45,663 nt of DNA from Mycobacterium sherrisii (GTDB lineage: Bacteria > Actinomycetota > Actinomycetes > Mycobacteriales > Mycobacteriaceae), in contig NZ_LQPT01000094.1 of the NCBI RefSeq assembly GCF_002102355.1, positions 1-45,663 of the forward strand. The letters run 5' to 3'. Shown here in pieces: positions 9,100-18,127 of the stretch; positions within the stretch are counted from its first letter, which is position 1, and the number at the start of each line of letters is the position of its first letter. Made by a program: the position numbers and the translations under genes. The notes beneath the pieces are model-generated. The model ran no database searches. It saw only the letters and a program-made list of their open reading frames with translations, and was not told the DNA's origin.

Positions 9100-9525
9100 G
9101 TGGGCGAATTCGACCCCAAAACCAGCTTCACCCGAGCCCCGGTGGCTCGGCTGGCCACCAGTACGCCGGACGGCAGACCGCACCTGGTGCCCGTCGTGTT
9201 CGCCCTCGCCGAGGATGCCGGCGCGGGGGACGAGGTGGTGTACACCGCGGTCGACGCCAAGCCGAAAAGCACGCTGCAGCTACGTCGGCTGGCCAACATC
9301 GCGAGCAACGCTCAAATCAGCCTGCTGGTCGACCATTACGCCGACGACTGGACGCAGCTGTGGTGGGTGCGGGTCGACGGTGTGGCGGCGATTCATCACG
9401 ACGGCGCTCCGGTGCACACCGGGTATCGGCTCCTTCGCGCCAAATACCCTCAGTACCAAGAGGTTTCGCTGAACGGGCCGGTCATCGCGATCACCGTGCG
9501 ACGGTGGTCCAGCTGGCACGCCTGA
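9100..9525 (+). CDS. PPOX-class, probably F420-dependent oxidoreductase, Rv0121c type
   Basis: A 141-residue protein from GTG 9100 ([20 protein letters not shown]). The split beta-barrel of the pyridoxamine 5'-phosphate oxidase-like family is evident: [20 protein letters not shown] is the usual first strand pair, followed by [19 protein letters not shown] and [12 protein letters not shown]. It corresponds to M. tuberculosis Rv0121c, a family predicted to bind coenzyme F420; the substrate is unknown. It is divergent from pepA (148-base gap) and lies 119 bases before fusA2 on the same strand, possibly co-transcribed. Confidence 0.82.
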   Translation: MGEFDPKTSFTRAPVARLATSTPDGRPHLVPVVFALAEDAGAGDEVVYTAVDAKPKSTLQLRRLANIASNAQISLLVDHYADDWTQLWWVRVDGVAAIHHDGAPVHTGYRLLRAKYPQYQEVSLNGPVIAITVRRWSSWHA

Positions 9526-9644
9526 CCGGCTGCTGCCGGGGTCGCGATTGCGGCCTTGTGTTGGGCGTCCGTTGGGAGAAAGGTTGCCTGTACGTGCTGT
9601 GAGCCACGACACATCGGTCGGCCAGATGAACTTGGAGGAAGGTC

Positions 9645-11816
9645 ATGGCGGACAAGGCAAACAATTCCCCGGGCGCCGGAGCCGCCCCCACCGCGAACCG
9701 TCCCGGCGACGTCCGCAACATCGTGCTGGTGGGTCCCTCCGGCGGCGGCAAGACGACGCTGGTGGAGGCCCTGCTGGTGGCGGGTGGGGTGCTGACCAGA
9801 CCGGGCTCGGTCACCGAGGGCAGCACCATCTGCGACTACGACGACTCCGAAATCCGCCAGCAGCGGTCGGTGGGCGTCGCGGTCGCCTCCCTGGCGCACG
9901 GCGGCATCAAGGTCAATCTGATCGACACGCCCGGATACGCCGACTTCGTCGGCGAGCTGCGGGCCGGCCTGCGCGCGGCGGACTGCGCGCTGTTCGTGAT
10001 CGCAGCCAACGAAGGCTGCGACGGTATTGACGAACCGACCAAGTCGCTGTGGCAGGAATGCAACCAGGTGGGGATGTCCCGCGCGGTGGTCATCACCAAG
10101 CTCGACCACGCCCGGGCGAACTACCTGCAAGCCCTAGCGGCCGCGCAGCATGCCTTCGGCGACAAGGTTTTACCGCTCTACCTGCCGACCTCTGAAAACA
10201 ACTGCGCCGGGCTGATCGGCCTGTTGTCGCAGCAGCGCTACCGGTATTCCGACGGTCGGCGCACCATCGAGCCGCCCGATCCCGCCGACGCCGACCGGAT
10301 CGCGCAGGCACGCGGCGCGCTGATCGAGGGGATCATCGAGGAGTCCGAGGACGAATCTCTGATGGAGCGGTATCTCGGCGGCGCGTCGATCGACGAGTCC
10401 GTGCTGATCGACGACTTGGAGCGCTCCGTGGCGCGCGGCTCGTTCTTCCCGGTCATCCCGGTGTGCAGTGGAACCGGGGTCGGCACCCTGGAACTGCTCG
10501 AGGTCGCCACCCGTGGTTTCCCGTCGCCGATGGAACATCCGCTCCCGGAGGTCTTCACCCCGCACGGCGCCCCGCACGCGGAGCTGGCCTGCGACGCCCA
10601 AGCACCCCTGCTGGCCGAGGTGGTGAAGACGACGTCGGACCCCTACGTCGGCAGGGTCAGCCTGGTCCGGGTGTTCTCCGGGACCATCAGGCCCGACACG
10701 ACGGTGCATGTGTCGGGCCATTTTTCGTCCTTCTTCGGCAACGGGCAGCCGGGCAGCGCCAACATCCATCCCGATCACGACGAGGACGAGCGGATCGGGG
10801 TGCTGTCGTTCCCGCTGGGCAAGCAACAACGCCCCGCGCCGGAAGTCGTGGCCGGCGATATCTGCGCCATCGGCAAGCTGAGCCGCGCCGAGACCGGCGA
10901 CACGCTCTCCGACAAGGCCGAGCCGCTGGTGCTCAAACCGTGGGCCATGCCGGAGCCGTTGCTGCCGATCGCCATTGCGGCGCATGCCAAGACCGACGAG
11001 GACAAGCTCTCGGCGGGGCTGGGCCGGCTGGCCGCCGAGGACCCGACGCTGCGGATCGAGCAGAACCAGGAAACACACCAGATCGTGCTGTGGTGCATGG
11101 GTGAGGCCCACGCCGGGGTGGTGCTCGAGGCGTTGGCCAACCGGTACGGCGTCACGGTGGACACCGTGGACTTGCGCGTTCCGCTGCGGGAGACGTTCGC
11201 CGGCAAGGCCAAAGGCCACGGCCGCCACGTCAAGCAGTCCGGCGGGCACGGCCAGTACGCGGCGTGTGACATCGAGGTCGAGCCGCTGCCCGAGGGCACC
11301 GGCTTTCAGTTCGTCGACAAGGTGGTCGGCGGCGCGGTGCCGCGGCAATTCATTCCGAGCGTGGAGAAGGGCGTCCGGACGCAAATGGAGAAGGGCGTAC
11401 ACGCCGGCTATCCGGTGGTCGACATCCGGGTCACGCTGCTCGACGGCAAGGCCCACAGCGTGGACTCGTCGGACTTCGCGTTTCAGATGGCCGGCTCCCT
11501 GGCGCTGCGCGAGGCGGCGGCCGCGACCAAGGTCACCCTGCTCGAGCCGATCGACGAGATTTCGGTGCTGGTGCCCGACGATTTCGTGGGCGCGGTAATG
11601 GGTGACCTGTCGGGTCGGCGCGGCCGGGTGCTGGGCACCGACACCGCCGGCCAAGACCGCACAGTGGTGCGGGCGGAGGTGCCCCAGATCGAGTTGACCC
11701 GGTACGCGATCGATTTGCGCTCACTGGCGCATGGGGCCGCGTCGTTTACCCGGTCATTCGCCCGGTATGAGCCGATGCCCGAGAACGCGGCGACCAAGAT
11801 GACGGCTAGTGTTTGA
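9645..11816 (+). CDS. fusA2: elongation factor G-like protein FusA2
   Basis: A 723-residue translation-factor GTPase, close to M. tuberculosis FusA2 (Rv0120c). G1 is LVGPSGGGKTTLVEALL near residue 28, G3 is DTPGYADFVGELR near residue 90, and G4 is ITKLDHARANY, with Thr in place of the usual Asn of NKxD. Domains II to V follow, including EF-G domain IV (GRHVKQSGGHGQYAACDIEV) and the C-terminal RRGRVLGTD. Starts at ATG 9645 with GGAGGAAGG just upstream. This paralogue is distinct from the housekeeping fusA of the ribosomal-protein operon. Its role is not established; related EF-G2 proteins bind ribosomes but do not replace EF-G. Confidence 0.93.
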   Translation: MADKANNSPGAGAAPTANRPGDVRNIVLVGPSGGGKTTLVEALLVAGGVLTRPGSVTEGSTICDYDDSEIRQQRSVGVAVASLAHGGIKVNLIDTPGYADFVGELRAGLRAADCALFVIAANEGCDGIDEPTKSLWQECNQVGMSRAVVITKLDHARANYLQALAAAQHAFGDKVLPLYLPTSENNCAGLIGLLSQQRYRYSDGRRTIEPPDPADADRIAQARGALIEGIIEESEDESLMERYLGGASIDESVLIDDLERSVARGSFFPVIPVCSGTGVGTLELLEVATRGFPSPMEHPLPEVFTPHGAPHAELACDAQAPLLAEVVKTTSDPYVGRVSLVRVFSGTIRPDTTVHVSGHFSSFFGNGQPGSANIHPDHDEDERIGVLSFPLGKQQRPAPEVVAGDICAIGKLSRAETGDTLSDKAEPLVLKPWAMPEPLLPIAIAAHAKTDEDKLSAGLGRLAAEDPTLRIEQNQETHQIVLWCMGEAHAGVVLEALANRYGVTVDTVDLRVPLRETFAGKAKGHGRHVKQSGGHGQYAACDIEVEPLPEGTGFQFVDKVVGGAVPRQFIPSVEKGVRTQMEKGVHAGYPVVDIRVTLLDGKAHSVDSSDFAFQMAGSLALREAAAATKVTLLEPIDEISVLVPDDFVGAVMGDLSGRRGRVLGTDTAGQDRTVVRAEVPQIELTRYAIDLRSLAHGAASFTRSFARYEPMPENAATKMTASV

Positions 11817-11867
11817 GGTCGTTCGAAAGCACCTGCGAGCCAGCCAGATTGGATCCCTAATTCGATC

Positions 11868-12338
11868 ATGTCGACGTTCAACGGACTGCCCGCACATATC
11901 CTGCTGAATCATTTCGTCGTCGTCCTGGGTCCGCTGACGGCGATCCTGGCGATTCCCTGCGCGTTGTGGCCGACGGTGCGGCGGCGGCTGATCTGGGTGG
12001 TGGTGGCCCTGGCCGTCGCCACCCTCGTCTTGACGCCGCTGACCGAGAACTCGGGCGCGTGGCTCGCCGCGCGGGTGGGCACGGCGCCCATCCTGACCCG
12101 CCACGAACAGCTCGGCGAAACGCTCGTCTACATCGTCGCCGCGCTGGCCGCGACCGTGGCAGTCTTGGCCGTCATCCATGTTCGTCAGCAGCGTGGCGAC
12201 ACCGTCAAAGTGCCGCTGCACATCCTGGTCGGCGTGCTGGTGGTGACGGCCGCGGTGGCGACCCTGGTGCAGACTTACCGCATCGGCGATTCTGGCGCCC
12301 GGGCCGCATGGGGCAGCGTGGCCTCTTCGTCCCCGTAA
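11868..12338 (+). CDS. DUF2231-like four-helix membrane protein
   Basis: A 156-residue membrane protein with about four hydrophobic helices. The opening FNGLPAHILLNHFVVVLGPL, with its His residues in the first helix, and the loop TPLTENSGAWLAAR are characteristic of DUF2231-type proteins. The function is unknown; the conserved His and Glu residues suggest cofactor or metal binding, which is speculative. It lies 51 bases after fusA2 on the same strand and converges on fadD7, separated by a stem-loop terminator that begins at the last base of its stop codon. Confidence 0.75.
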   Translation: MSTFNGLPAHILLNHFVVVLGPLTAILAIPCALWPTVRRRLIWVVVALAVATLVLTPLTENSGAWLAARVGTAPILTRHEQLGETLVYIVAALAATVAVLAVIHVRQQRGDTVKVPLHILVGVLVVTAAVATLVQTYRIGDSGARAAWGSVASSSP

Positions 12339-12358
12339 TCGCTTGCCGTACAAGCGAT
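12338..12358. terminator. bidirectional stem-loop terminator between convergent genes
   Basis: ATCGCTTG-CCGTA-CAAGCGAT forms a perfect 8-bp stem with a 5-base loop. It starts at the last base of the DUF2231 gene's TAA and lies 15 bases from the fadD7 stop. There is no U-tract on either side, which is usual for mycobacterial hairpin terminators. Confidence 0.7.
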
Positions 12359-12372
12359 CTTCGCGGGTGGTA

Positions 12373-13950
12373 TCAGCCGGCGAACTGCTCGGTCACGGCT
12401 CGGCGGTCCAGCGATCCCTTCGCGGTGTGCGGCAGTGAGCTGGTCTGCAGGAACGTCGCGGGCACCTCGTAGGGCGCCAACCGTTCGCGGCAGAATTCGG
12501 TGAGCTGCTCGGGGTCCAGCGACGTCGAGTCCCGAGCGACGATCGCCGCGGCCACCGTCTCGCCGTACATCTTGTCCGGCCGCCCGAACACGGCAACTTC
12601 GAGCACATCGGGGTGGCTCGCCAACACGCCCTCGACGCGCTCCGGCGAGATCTTCTCCCCGCCGCGGTTGATCAGTTCCTTGATGCGGCCCCGGATCCGC
12701 AGGTCGCCCGCGGCCGACAGGGAACCGAGATCGCCGGTGCGTAACCAGCCGTCGGTGAAGTTGGCGGCGGTGATCGCCGGGTCACCCAGGTAACCGCGCA
12801 CCACGGTCGGGCCGCGCAGCCACACCTCACCGGTGGCGTCGGCGGCCAGCGGCGCACCGTCGGGGGTTGCGACGCGAATCTCCGGACCGGTCGACTTTCC
12901 GACGAGACCCGTTGTCTCGGCTGGGTTTTCGAGTGCGTCGATGCCGGTGGTGGCGACTTGGTGGGTGCCCTCGGTCATGCCGAACGCGCACACCACCGTC
13001 GCGCCGAACGTGTCCTGCAACGCCCGGGCAGTTTCCGGGGTCAGCGGCGCGCTGCAGCTGCGGATGAAACGCAGCGCGGCGTGTTGGGCACCGGATTGCC
13101 CGCTCTTGGCCCGTTCCAACAGGATCTGGTGGATCGTGGGCACCGCCGTGTACCAGGTGGCCTTGACGGCGCCGATGTCGTCCCAGAAGGTGTGCGCCGA
13201 GAACTTTCCGCGGGCGGGCAACGCGAGCGTGCCACCGGATGCCAGCGTTGACAGCAGCGCGGCCACCAGACCGTGGCCGTGGTAGAGGGGCATCACCGCG
13301 ACCGTCGCGTCCCCGGGCCCCAATTGATAGGCGGCGATGATGGCCCGCACCGAGCCGGCGATGTTCGTGTGCGTCCAGGGCACCATCTTCGGGGTGCCGG
13401 TGGTACCGCCGGTGAACATGATCATCGCATCGTCGTCGTGCAGCCCCTGGGGCGTCGACACCGCGCGGTTGGGCGGCGTTGCGGCGTTCAGTTGCACCGA
13501 GGCGGCACCGTCGCCGACCGTCACCGCCAACGGCCACCACTCCACCCCCGGGTCCTGGTCATCGCTAGGGCCTTCGCTGTCGACGAGCACCACGCTCGCC
13601 CCCGCGACCTCGGTGCGGGCACGTTGATCGCCGATCGGCAAGGCCGGGTCGAGCGGAACGGCAATCAGCTTCGCACGCGAGGCGGCCAGCAGCGCGACGA
13701 CGAATTCGGCGTTGCTACCGGATCGCAGCGCCACCCGGTCGCCGGGCCGCAGCCCGGCCTCGGTGAGCTGTTCGGCCAGCTCGTCGACCAGCCGGGTCAG
13801 CACGCCGTAGCTCACCGGAATGCGCTCGGAAGTGACAACGAGTGCGGTCTTCTCCGGCGCGCGACCGGCCACCGCGGCGACCAGGTCGGCGACGCTTGGC
13901 GCTTCGCCGGCCAATTCGGCTGCCGAAAGGTGGGTCATCGAGTCAGACAT
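12373..13950 (-). CDS. fadD7: acyl-CoA synthetase FadD7, possible oxalate-CoA ligase type
   Basis: A 525-residue AMP-forming ligase. The start is placed at ATG 13950 (MSDSMTHLSAAELAGEAPSV), with AGGCGGAAGGA upstream, and gives the length I recall for M. tuberculosis FadD7; the open frame continues upstream to 14061. Motifs: MIMFTGGTTGTPKMVPWTH (ATP-binding loop), CAFGMTEGTHQVAT, GWLRTGDLG and the C-terminal catalytic Lys in TAKGSLDRR. This sequence type is related to plant and yeast oxalyl-CoA synthetases. Its position divergent from oxcA suggests that the pair activates oxalate to oxalyl-CoA and then decarboxylates it; that link is inference. Converges on the DUF2231 gene. Confidence 0.9.
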   Translation of the reverse strand: MSDSMTHLSAAELAGEAPSVADLVAAVAGRAPEKTALVVTSERIPVSYGVLTRLVDELAEQLTEAGLRPGDRVALRSGSNAEFVVALLAASRAKLIAVPLDPALPIGDQRARTEVAGASVVLVDSEGPSDDQDPGVEWWPLAVTVGDGAASVQLNAATPPNRAVSTPQGLHDDDAMIMFTGGTTGTPKMVPWTHTNIAGSVRAIIAAYQLGPGDATVAVMPLYHGHGLVAALLSTLASGGTLALPARGKFSAHTFWDDIGAVKATWYTAVPTIHQILLERAKSGQSGAQHAALRFIRSCSAPLTPETARALQDTFGATVVCAFGMTEGTHQVATTGIDALENPAETTGLVGKSTGPEIRVATPDGAPLAADATGEVWLRGPTVVRGYLGDPAITAANFTDGWLRTGDLGSLSAAGDLRIRGRIKELINRGGEKISPERVEGVLASHPDVLEVAVFGRPDKMYGETVAAAIVARDSTSLDPEQLTEFCRERLAPYEVPATFLQTSSLPHTAKGSLDRRAVTEQFAG

Positions 13951-14173
13951 CGCCGTGATCCTTCCGCCTCCTCGCTCGTGCGACAACTCGTGATTGCAGA
14001 GTTGATGCGGACTTGACTGCAGGATGCCGAGCGACCCGACAGTGCGTCCAATACTGTTCACCTGACGATTGATAATCGCCAGCTATCGAACTTACGCCAT
14101 GCCACGCCATGCCACGCCGTGCCGCCGCGCGGCACGTGCCGAGCTGCGCGCATCGCCGAGGAGGAGCGGGGAC

Positions 14174-15880
14174 ATGACCACCAGCGCTGAGCTGACCGAC
14201 GGCTTTCACCTCGTCGTCGACGCCCTTGCCGCCAACGACGTCGACACCATCTACGGCATCGTCGGCATCCCGATCACCGACCTCGCGCGCGTCGCGCAGG
14301 CGTCCGGCATGCGCTACATCGGCTTCCGTCAGGAGACGTCCGCCGGTAACGCCGCGGCCGCGGCCGGGTTTCTCACCGGGCGGCCCGGGGTGTGTCTGAC
14401 GACCTCGGGCCCCGGTTTCCTCAACGGCCTGCCCGCGTTGGCCAACGCCACCACGAACTGCTTCCCGATGATCCAGCTCTCGGGTTCGAGCAATCGAGCG
14501 CTGGTCGACCTGCAGCGCGGTGATTACCAGGACCTCGATCAGCTCAACGCCGCCCGGCCGTTCGCGAAGGCGGCGTTCCGGGTCGATCGGGTCGAGGACA
14601 TCGGACGGGGCGTGGCCCGCGCGATCCGCGCCGCGGTCTCCGGCCGGCCGGGCGGGGTGTATCTCGACATTCCGGGAGCGGTGCTGGGCCAGGCCATTGA
14701 GGCGCCGGCCGGCGCCGGCAGCGTGTGGCGGGTCGTCGACCCCGCGCCCCGCCAGCTGCCGGCACCCGAGGCCGTCGACCGTGCACTCGAGGTACTCGGG
14801 CAGGCGCACCGGCCGCTGATCGTGCTGGGCAAGGGTGCCGCTTACGCTCGCGCCGACGACCAGATCCGGGAGTTCGTCCAGGCCAGTGGAATTCCGTTCC
14901 TGCCGATGTCGATGGCCAAGGGACTGCTGCCGGACTCGCACCCGCAGTCCGTCGCGGCCGCCCGGTCGCTGGCCATCGCCCGCGCCGACGCGGTGCTGCT
15001 GGTCGGCGCGCGGCTGAATTGGCTTCTCGGGCATGGGGAATCGCCGCAGTGGTCGGCCGACGCCAAGTTCCTGCAGATCGACATCGCGGCATCGGAGTTC
15101 GACAGCAACCAGCCCATCGCGGCACCACTGGCCGGCGACATCGCGTCCGTGGTTTCGGCGTTGCGCGAGCGCCTGACCGCCCGCCCCGTCGATGTGCCAC
15201 AAGAATGGATCGACGAGCTGGCCCGCCGCCGAGCGTCCAACGACGCCAAGATGCGGGACCGTCTTGCCGAAAACCCGCACCCGATGCGCTTTTACAATGC
15301 CCTGGCCGCGATTCGTTCGGTGCTGCACGCGAATCCGGACGTCTACGTCGTCAACGAGGGGGCGAATGCGCTTGACCTGGCGCGCAACGTCATCGACATG
15401 GAATTGCCCCGACACCGCCTCGATACCGGGACGTGGGGCGTGATGGGCATCGGCATGGGCTATGCGATTGCCGCCGCCGTCGAAACGGGCAAGCCGGTCG
15501 TCGCGATCGAGGGCGACAGCGCCTTCGGCTTCAGCGGCATGGAAGTCGAGACGATCTGTCGCTACCACCTGCCGGTGACCGTCGTGATCCTCAACAACGG
15601 CGGCGTCTACCGCGGCGACGAGAAGCCCACCGGGGATCGTCCGGCGCCGACCGTGCTCAACGCCGGTGCACGTCACGAGCTGATCGCAGAAGCGTTCGGC
15701 GGCAAGGGGTATCACGTCACCACGCCCGAGGAGTTGCGGGCCGCGCTGGCGGCGGCCGTGGCCTCGAACGGGCCGTCGGTCATCGACTGCGCACTCGACC
15801 CGGCCGCCGGGGTGGAAAGCGGCCACCTGGCCAACCTCAATCCGACCAGCGTCGCCACCCGGGTCAACGCCGGCGCGTGA
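14174..15880 (+). CDS. oxcA: oxalyl-CoA decarboxylase
   Basis: A 568-residue thiamine diphosphate enzyme from ATG 14174, with GAGGAGCGGGG directly upstream; in-frame codons back to 14069 are not needed. It decarboxylates oxalyl-CoA to formyl-CoA and CO2. The catalytic Glu lies in YIGFRQETSAGNAAAAAGF near residue 56. The ThDP/Mg motif runs from EGDSAFGFSGMEVETICRY to ILNNGGVYRGDEKPTG. The sequence matches the OxcA/HACL branch in the central region and in the Tyr/Glu-rich VIDCALDPAAGVESGH near the end. Divergent from fadD7 (223-base gap) and convergent with oxyS, whose coding end it overlaps by 17 bases. Confidence 0.92.
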   Translation: MTTSAELTDGFHLVVDALAANDVDTIYGIVGIPITDLARVAQASGMRYIGFRQETSAGNAAAAAGFLTGRPGVCLTTSGPGFLNGLPALANATTNCFPMIQLSGSSNRALVDLQRGDYQDLDQLNAARPFAKAAFRVDRVEDIGRGVARAIRAAVSGRPGGVYLDIPGAVLGQAIEAPAGAGSVWRVVDPAPRQLPAPEAVDRALEVLGQAHRPLIVLGKGAAYARADDQIREFVQASGIPFLPMSMAKGLLPDSHPQSVAAARSLAIARADAVLLVGARLNWLLGHGESPQWSADAKFLQIDIAASEFDSNQPIAAPLAGDIASVVSALRERLTARPVDVPQEWIDELARRRASNDAKMRDRLAENPHPMRFYNALAAIRSVLHANPDVYVVNEGANALDLARNVIDMELPRHRLDTGTWGVMGIGMGYAIAAAVETGKPVVAIEGDSAFGFSGMEVETICRYHLPVTVVILNNGGVYRGDEKPTGDRPAPTVLNAGARHELIAEAFGGKGYHVTTPEELRAALAAAVASNGPSVIDCALDPAAGVESGHLANLNPTSVATRVNAGA

Positions 15881-16796
15881 CTCCCGGCAGCTGGGTGTCG
15901 AAGAACTCCTTCAGCGAAAGCTGATGCGCCGCCGCGACGAGCGCCCGGGCCACCGGCGATCCCGGCCCGGTGGCGTTGGTGGCCAGCGCAATCTCGGCGG
16001 TCACCACCGGGTCGACCATTTCGACGGCGCGGATCTCGCCGCCCAGCGGCGACGTCCACAGCCAGGTGTGCGGAACGATGCACGCCCAGTTACCGCTGGC
16101 TACCTGAGCGAGTAACGAAGCCACGGAGTCGGTCTCGACTTGCGGTCCGACGGTGAGGCCGTGACCGGCGAACGTCTCGTTGATGATCTGACGGTCGTGC
16201 ATGTCGGCGGTGAGCAACGCCAGCGGCAACTGTGCGGCATCCCGCCACGACAGGGTCGACACCCCGGAGGGCAGCATGTCCGCCGACGACAACAGGACGT
16301 AATGCTCGGCGTAAAGCGGTACTAGGTCCACGTCGTGGGCGTCGCCGTGGGCCGCATGCACGATCGCGGCGTCGAGTTCGAATTCACGCAAACGCCGGTA
16401 CAGTTCGGTGGCGGCCAGCCGGGAATGAATTTGCACCTTTGCCAACGGGTGTGCCGAACAGAACGCCGAGAGCACCAGCGATGCCGTGGTGGAGGCGGTG
16501 GGCACGGTGCCGAGCCGCAGTGTTCCGGTGATCCCGGACCGCACCGCATCCACCTCGGCCTTGAACGCGTCGTGCTCGGCCAGAATCCGCTTGGCCCACA
16601 CGACCAGTCGTTCACCCTCGGGCGTCAGGCCCTCGAAGCTGTGTCCCCGGTTGATCAGCGTGACGTTCAGCTCGCGCTCGAGTTTGGCGATCGACGCGGA
16701 CAACGCCGGCTGGGACACGTAGCACTTCTCGGCGGCCCGAGCGAAGTGACGTTCCTGAGCGACCGCGACGAAATACTCCAGCTGGCGAAAAAGCAA
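15864..16796 (-). CDS. oxyS: LysR-family transcriptional regulator OxyS
   Basis: A 310-residue LysR protein. The start is placed at TTG 16796 because the family N-terminus begins LFRQLEYFVAVAQERHFARA and GAGGAGGG lies a few bases upstream; the longer open frame to 16973 is Gly/Arg-rich and unlike the family. The winged helix-turn-helix spans residues 1-60 (ARAAEKCYVSQPALSASIAK), followed by the effector domain (GTLRLGTVPTASTTASLVLS). It matches M. tuberculosis OxyS (Rv0117), reported as a regulator linked to oxidative stress. Its 3' end overlaps oxcA in the convergent orientation, so antisense effects or control of oxcA are conceivable but not shown. Confidence 0.9.
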   Translation of the reverse strand: MLFRQLEYFVAVAQERHFARAAEKCYVSQPALSASIAKLERELNVTLINRGHSFEGLTPEGERLVVWAKRILAEHDAFKAEVDAVRSGITGTLRLGTVPTASTTASLVLSAFCSAHPLAKVQIHSRLAATELYRRLREFELDAAIVHAAHGDAHDVDLVPLYAEHYVLLSSADMLPSGVSTLSWRDAAQLPLALLTADMHDRQIINETFAGHGLTVGPQVETDSVASLLAQVASGNWACIVPHTWLWTSPLGGEIRAVEMVDPVVTAEIALATNATGPGSPVARALVAAAHQLSLKEFFDTQLPGVTRRR

Positions 16797-17248
16797 CGGC
16801 CCTCCTCGGCCTGCGGGCAATGATTTTGCTGAGGTTAACCCGTGGCCGGCCCACCAGCCAGTCCTGCCCGACGATCGCGGCCCACCGCCCCGCCGGTCAT
16901 CGTCGAAGACCACTGTCCCGCCGCCACTTTCACCCGGCCAGCTGCGCACTGCGGGATCACCGGCGGGCCACACCGCTTTCTTCCAGTTTCTTCCAGGGAC
17001 TTTCTTCAGCTGACTGGGGCCGACAACAAGTCCTGGTCCGGCTCAACGACTTTGGCGGCCGATTCGGCGGCGCTCGATCCGAGCCGGTAAAAGCAGCGGA
17101 ACTGATCGGAACTGAGCTGCGGACCGGCTCGACATCGTGTCACACAGCGAAGGTCTCAAATCGATCGAGAGTTTGCTAAAGGCCGCACCAGCCAAACAGC
17201 CAGTAGAATATCGTCGTGTTGATCGCACCGTCTCGGAGGGTGGACGCC
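16797..17248. other. 452-base divergent intergenic region, oxyS/ldtA
   Basis: Must contain both promoters. A TAGAAT at 17204-17209 is a plausible -10 element for ldtA, 40 bases before its start, but no well-spaced -35 is visible. A 10-base tandem repeat, CGGAACTGAT/CGGAACTGAG, sits at 17097-17116. Nothing in the interval reads as a gene. Confidence 0.4.
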
Positions 17249-18004
17249 ATGGGCCGTGGGGTTCGTTATCTATTTGTTATGGTCGCGATCACGGCGTTGG
17301 GCACCGTGACATCGGGGGCACGCGCGGCCGCTGCGGTGCCGGTCCCCCAGCCGACTCCCGCGATCGCCGCAATTTTGCCAGCCGACGGTGCGACGGTGGG
17401 AATTGCGCACCCGGTGGTCGTGAAATTCACCGCGCCGGTGTCCGATCGCGGCGCCGTGGAACGGTCCATCCACGTGACGTCTTCCAGCAACATGTCCGGG
17501 CACTTCGAATGGCCGGAGAACAATGTCATGCAATGGGTTCCGAATCAGTTCTGGCCGGCGCACAGCCACGTTTCGGTGGGCGTGCAGGAATTGACCACGG
17601 GGTTCGACACCGGTGACGCGTTCCTCGGTGTCGCCAGCATCTCCGGCCACACCTTCACGGTCAGCCGTAACGGTGAGATTCTGCGCACGATGCCGGCCTC
17701 GATGGGCAAGCCCAGTCGGCCGACGCCGGTGGGTAACTTCACCGCCTTGGAGAAGCAACGCAGCGTGGTGATGGACTCCCGGACGATCGGGATCCCGTTG
17801 AGTTCGCCCGAGGGGTACAAGATCACGGCTCAGTACGCGGTGCGGGTGACCTGGAGTGGTGTGTATGTCCATTCCGCCCCCTGGTCGGTGGATTCGCAGG
17901 GGCATTCCAACGTCAGTCACGGCTGCATCAATCTGAGCCCGGACAACGCGGCCTGGTACTTCAACAATGTGAACGTGGGTGACCCAATCCAGGTCGTGGC
18001 GTAG
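17249..18004 (+). CDS. ldtA: L,D-transpeptidase LdtA (LdtMt1 type)
   Basis: A 251-residue exported peptidoglycan cross-linking enzyme, the same length as M. tuberculosis LdtMt1 (Rv0116c). ATG 17249 is chosen (MGRGVRYLFVMVAITALG, a signal sequence) with GGAGGG 8 bases before it; an upstream start at 17216 is possible. Residues 45-125 form an Ig-like domain (ILPADGATVGIAHPVVVKF). The YkuD catalytic domain follows, with the His in YVHSAPWSVDSQGHSN and the active-site Cys in VSHGCINLSPDNAAWYF. It makes 3-3 (meso-diaminopimelate) cross-links in the cell wall and is inhibited by carbapenems in related species. Separated from oxyS by a 450-base divergent region. Confidence 0.94.
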   Translation: MGRGVRYLFVMVAITALGTVTSGARAAAAVPVPQPTPAIAAILPADGATVGIAHPVVVKFTAPVSDRGAVERSIHVTSSSNMSGHFEWPENNVMQWVPNQFWPAHSHVSVGVQELTTGFDTGDAFLGVASISGHTFTVSRNGEILRTMPASMGKPSRPTPVGNFTALEKQRSVVMDSRTIGIPLSSPEGYKITAQYAVRVTWSGVYVHSAPWSVDSQGHSNVSHGCINLSPDNAAWYFNNVNVGDPIQVVA

Positions 18005-18127
18005 CGGTACTGCCAATCCGAGCGGCCGCACGGCGAAGGCAAGTGGCCACGGTCACACCTCATCGATGGAAGACTCGCAACGGGCGGGAGGTTGCGCTTA
18101 AAAGTCGTCCGAACGAGAGGTGTGGGC

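Noticed and set aside
10170-11654. 494-codon minus-strand frame inside fusA2
   Set aside because: Antisense shadow of an intact EF-G-like gene with all G motifs in the + frame.
13943-15826. 627-codon minus-strand frame across oxcA
   Set aside because: Opposite an intact ThDP enzyme; low-complexity Arg/Asp/Val composition and no start signal.
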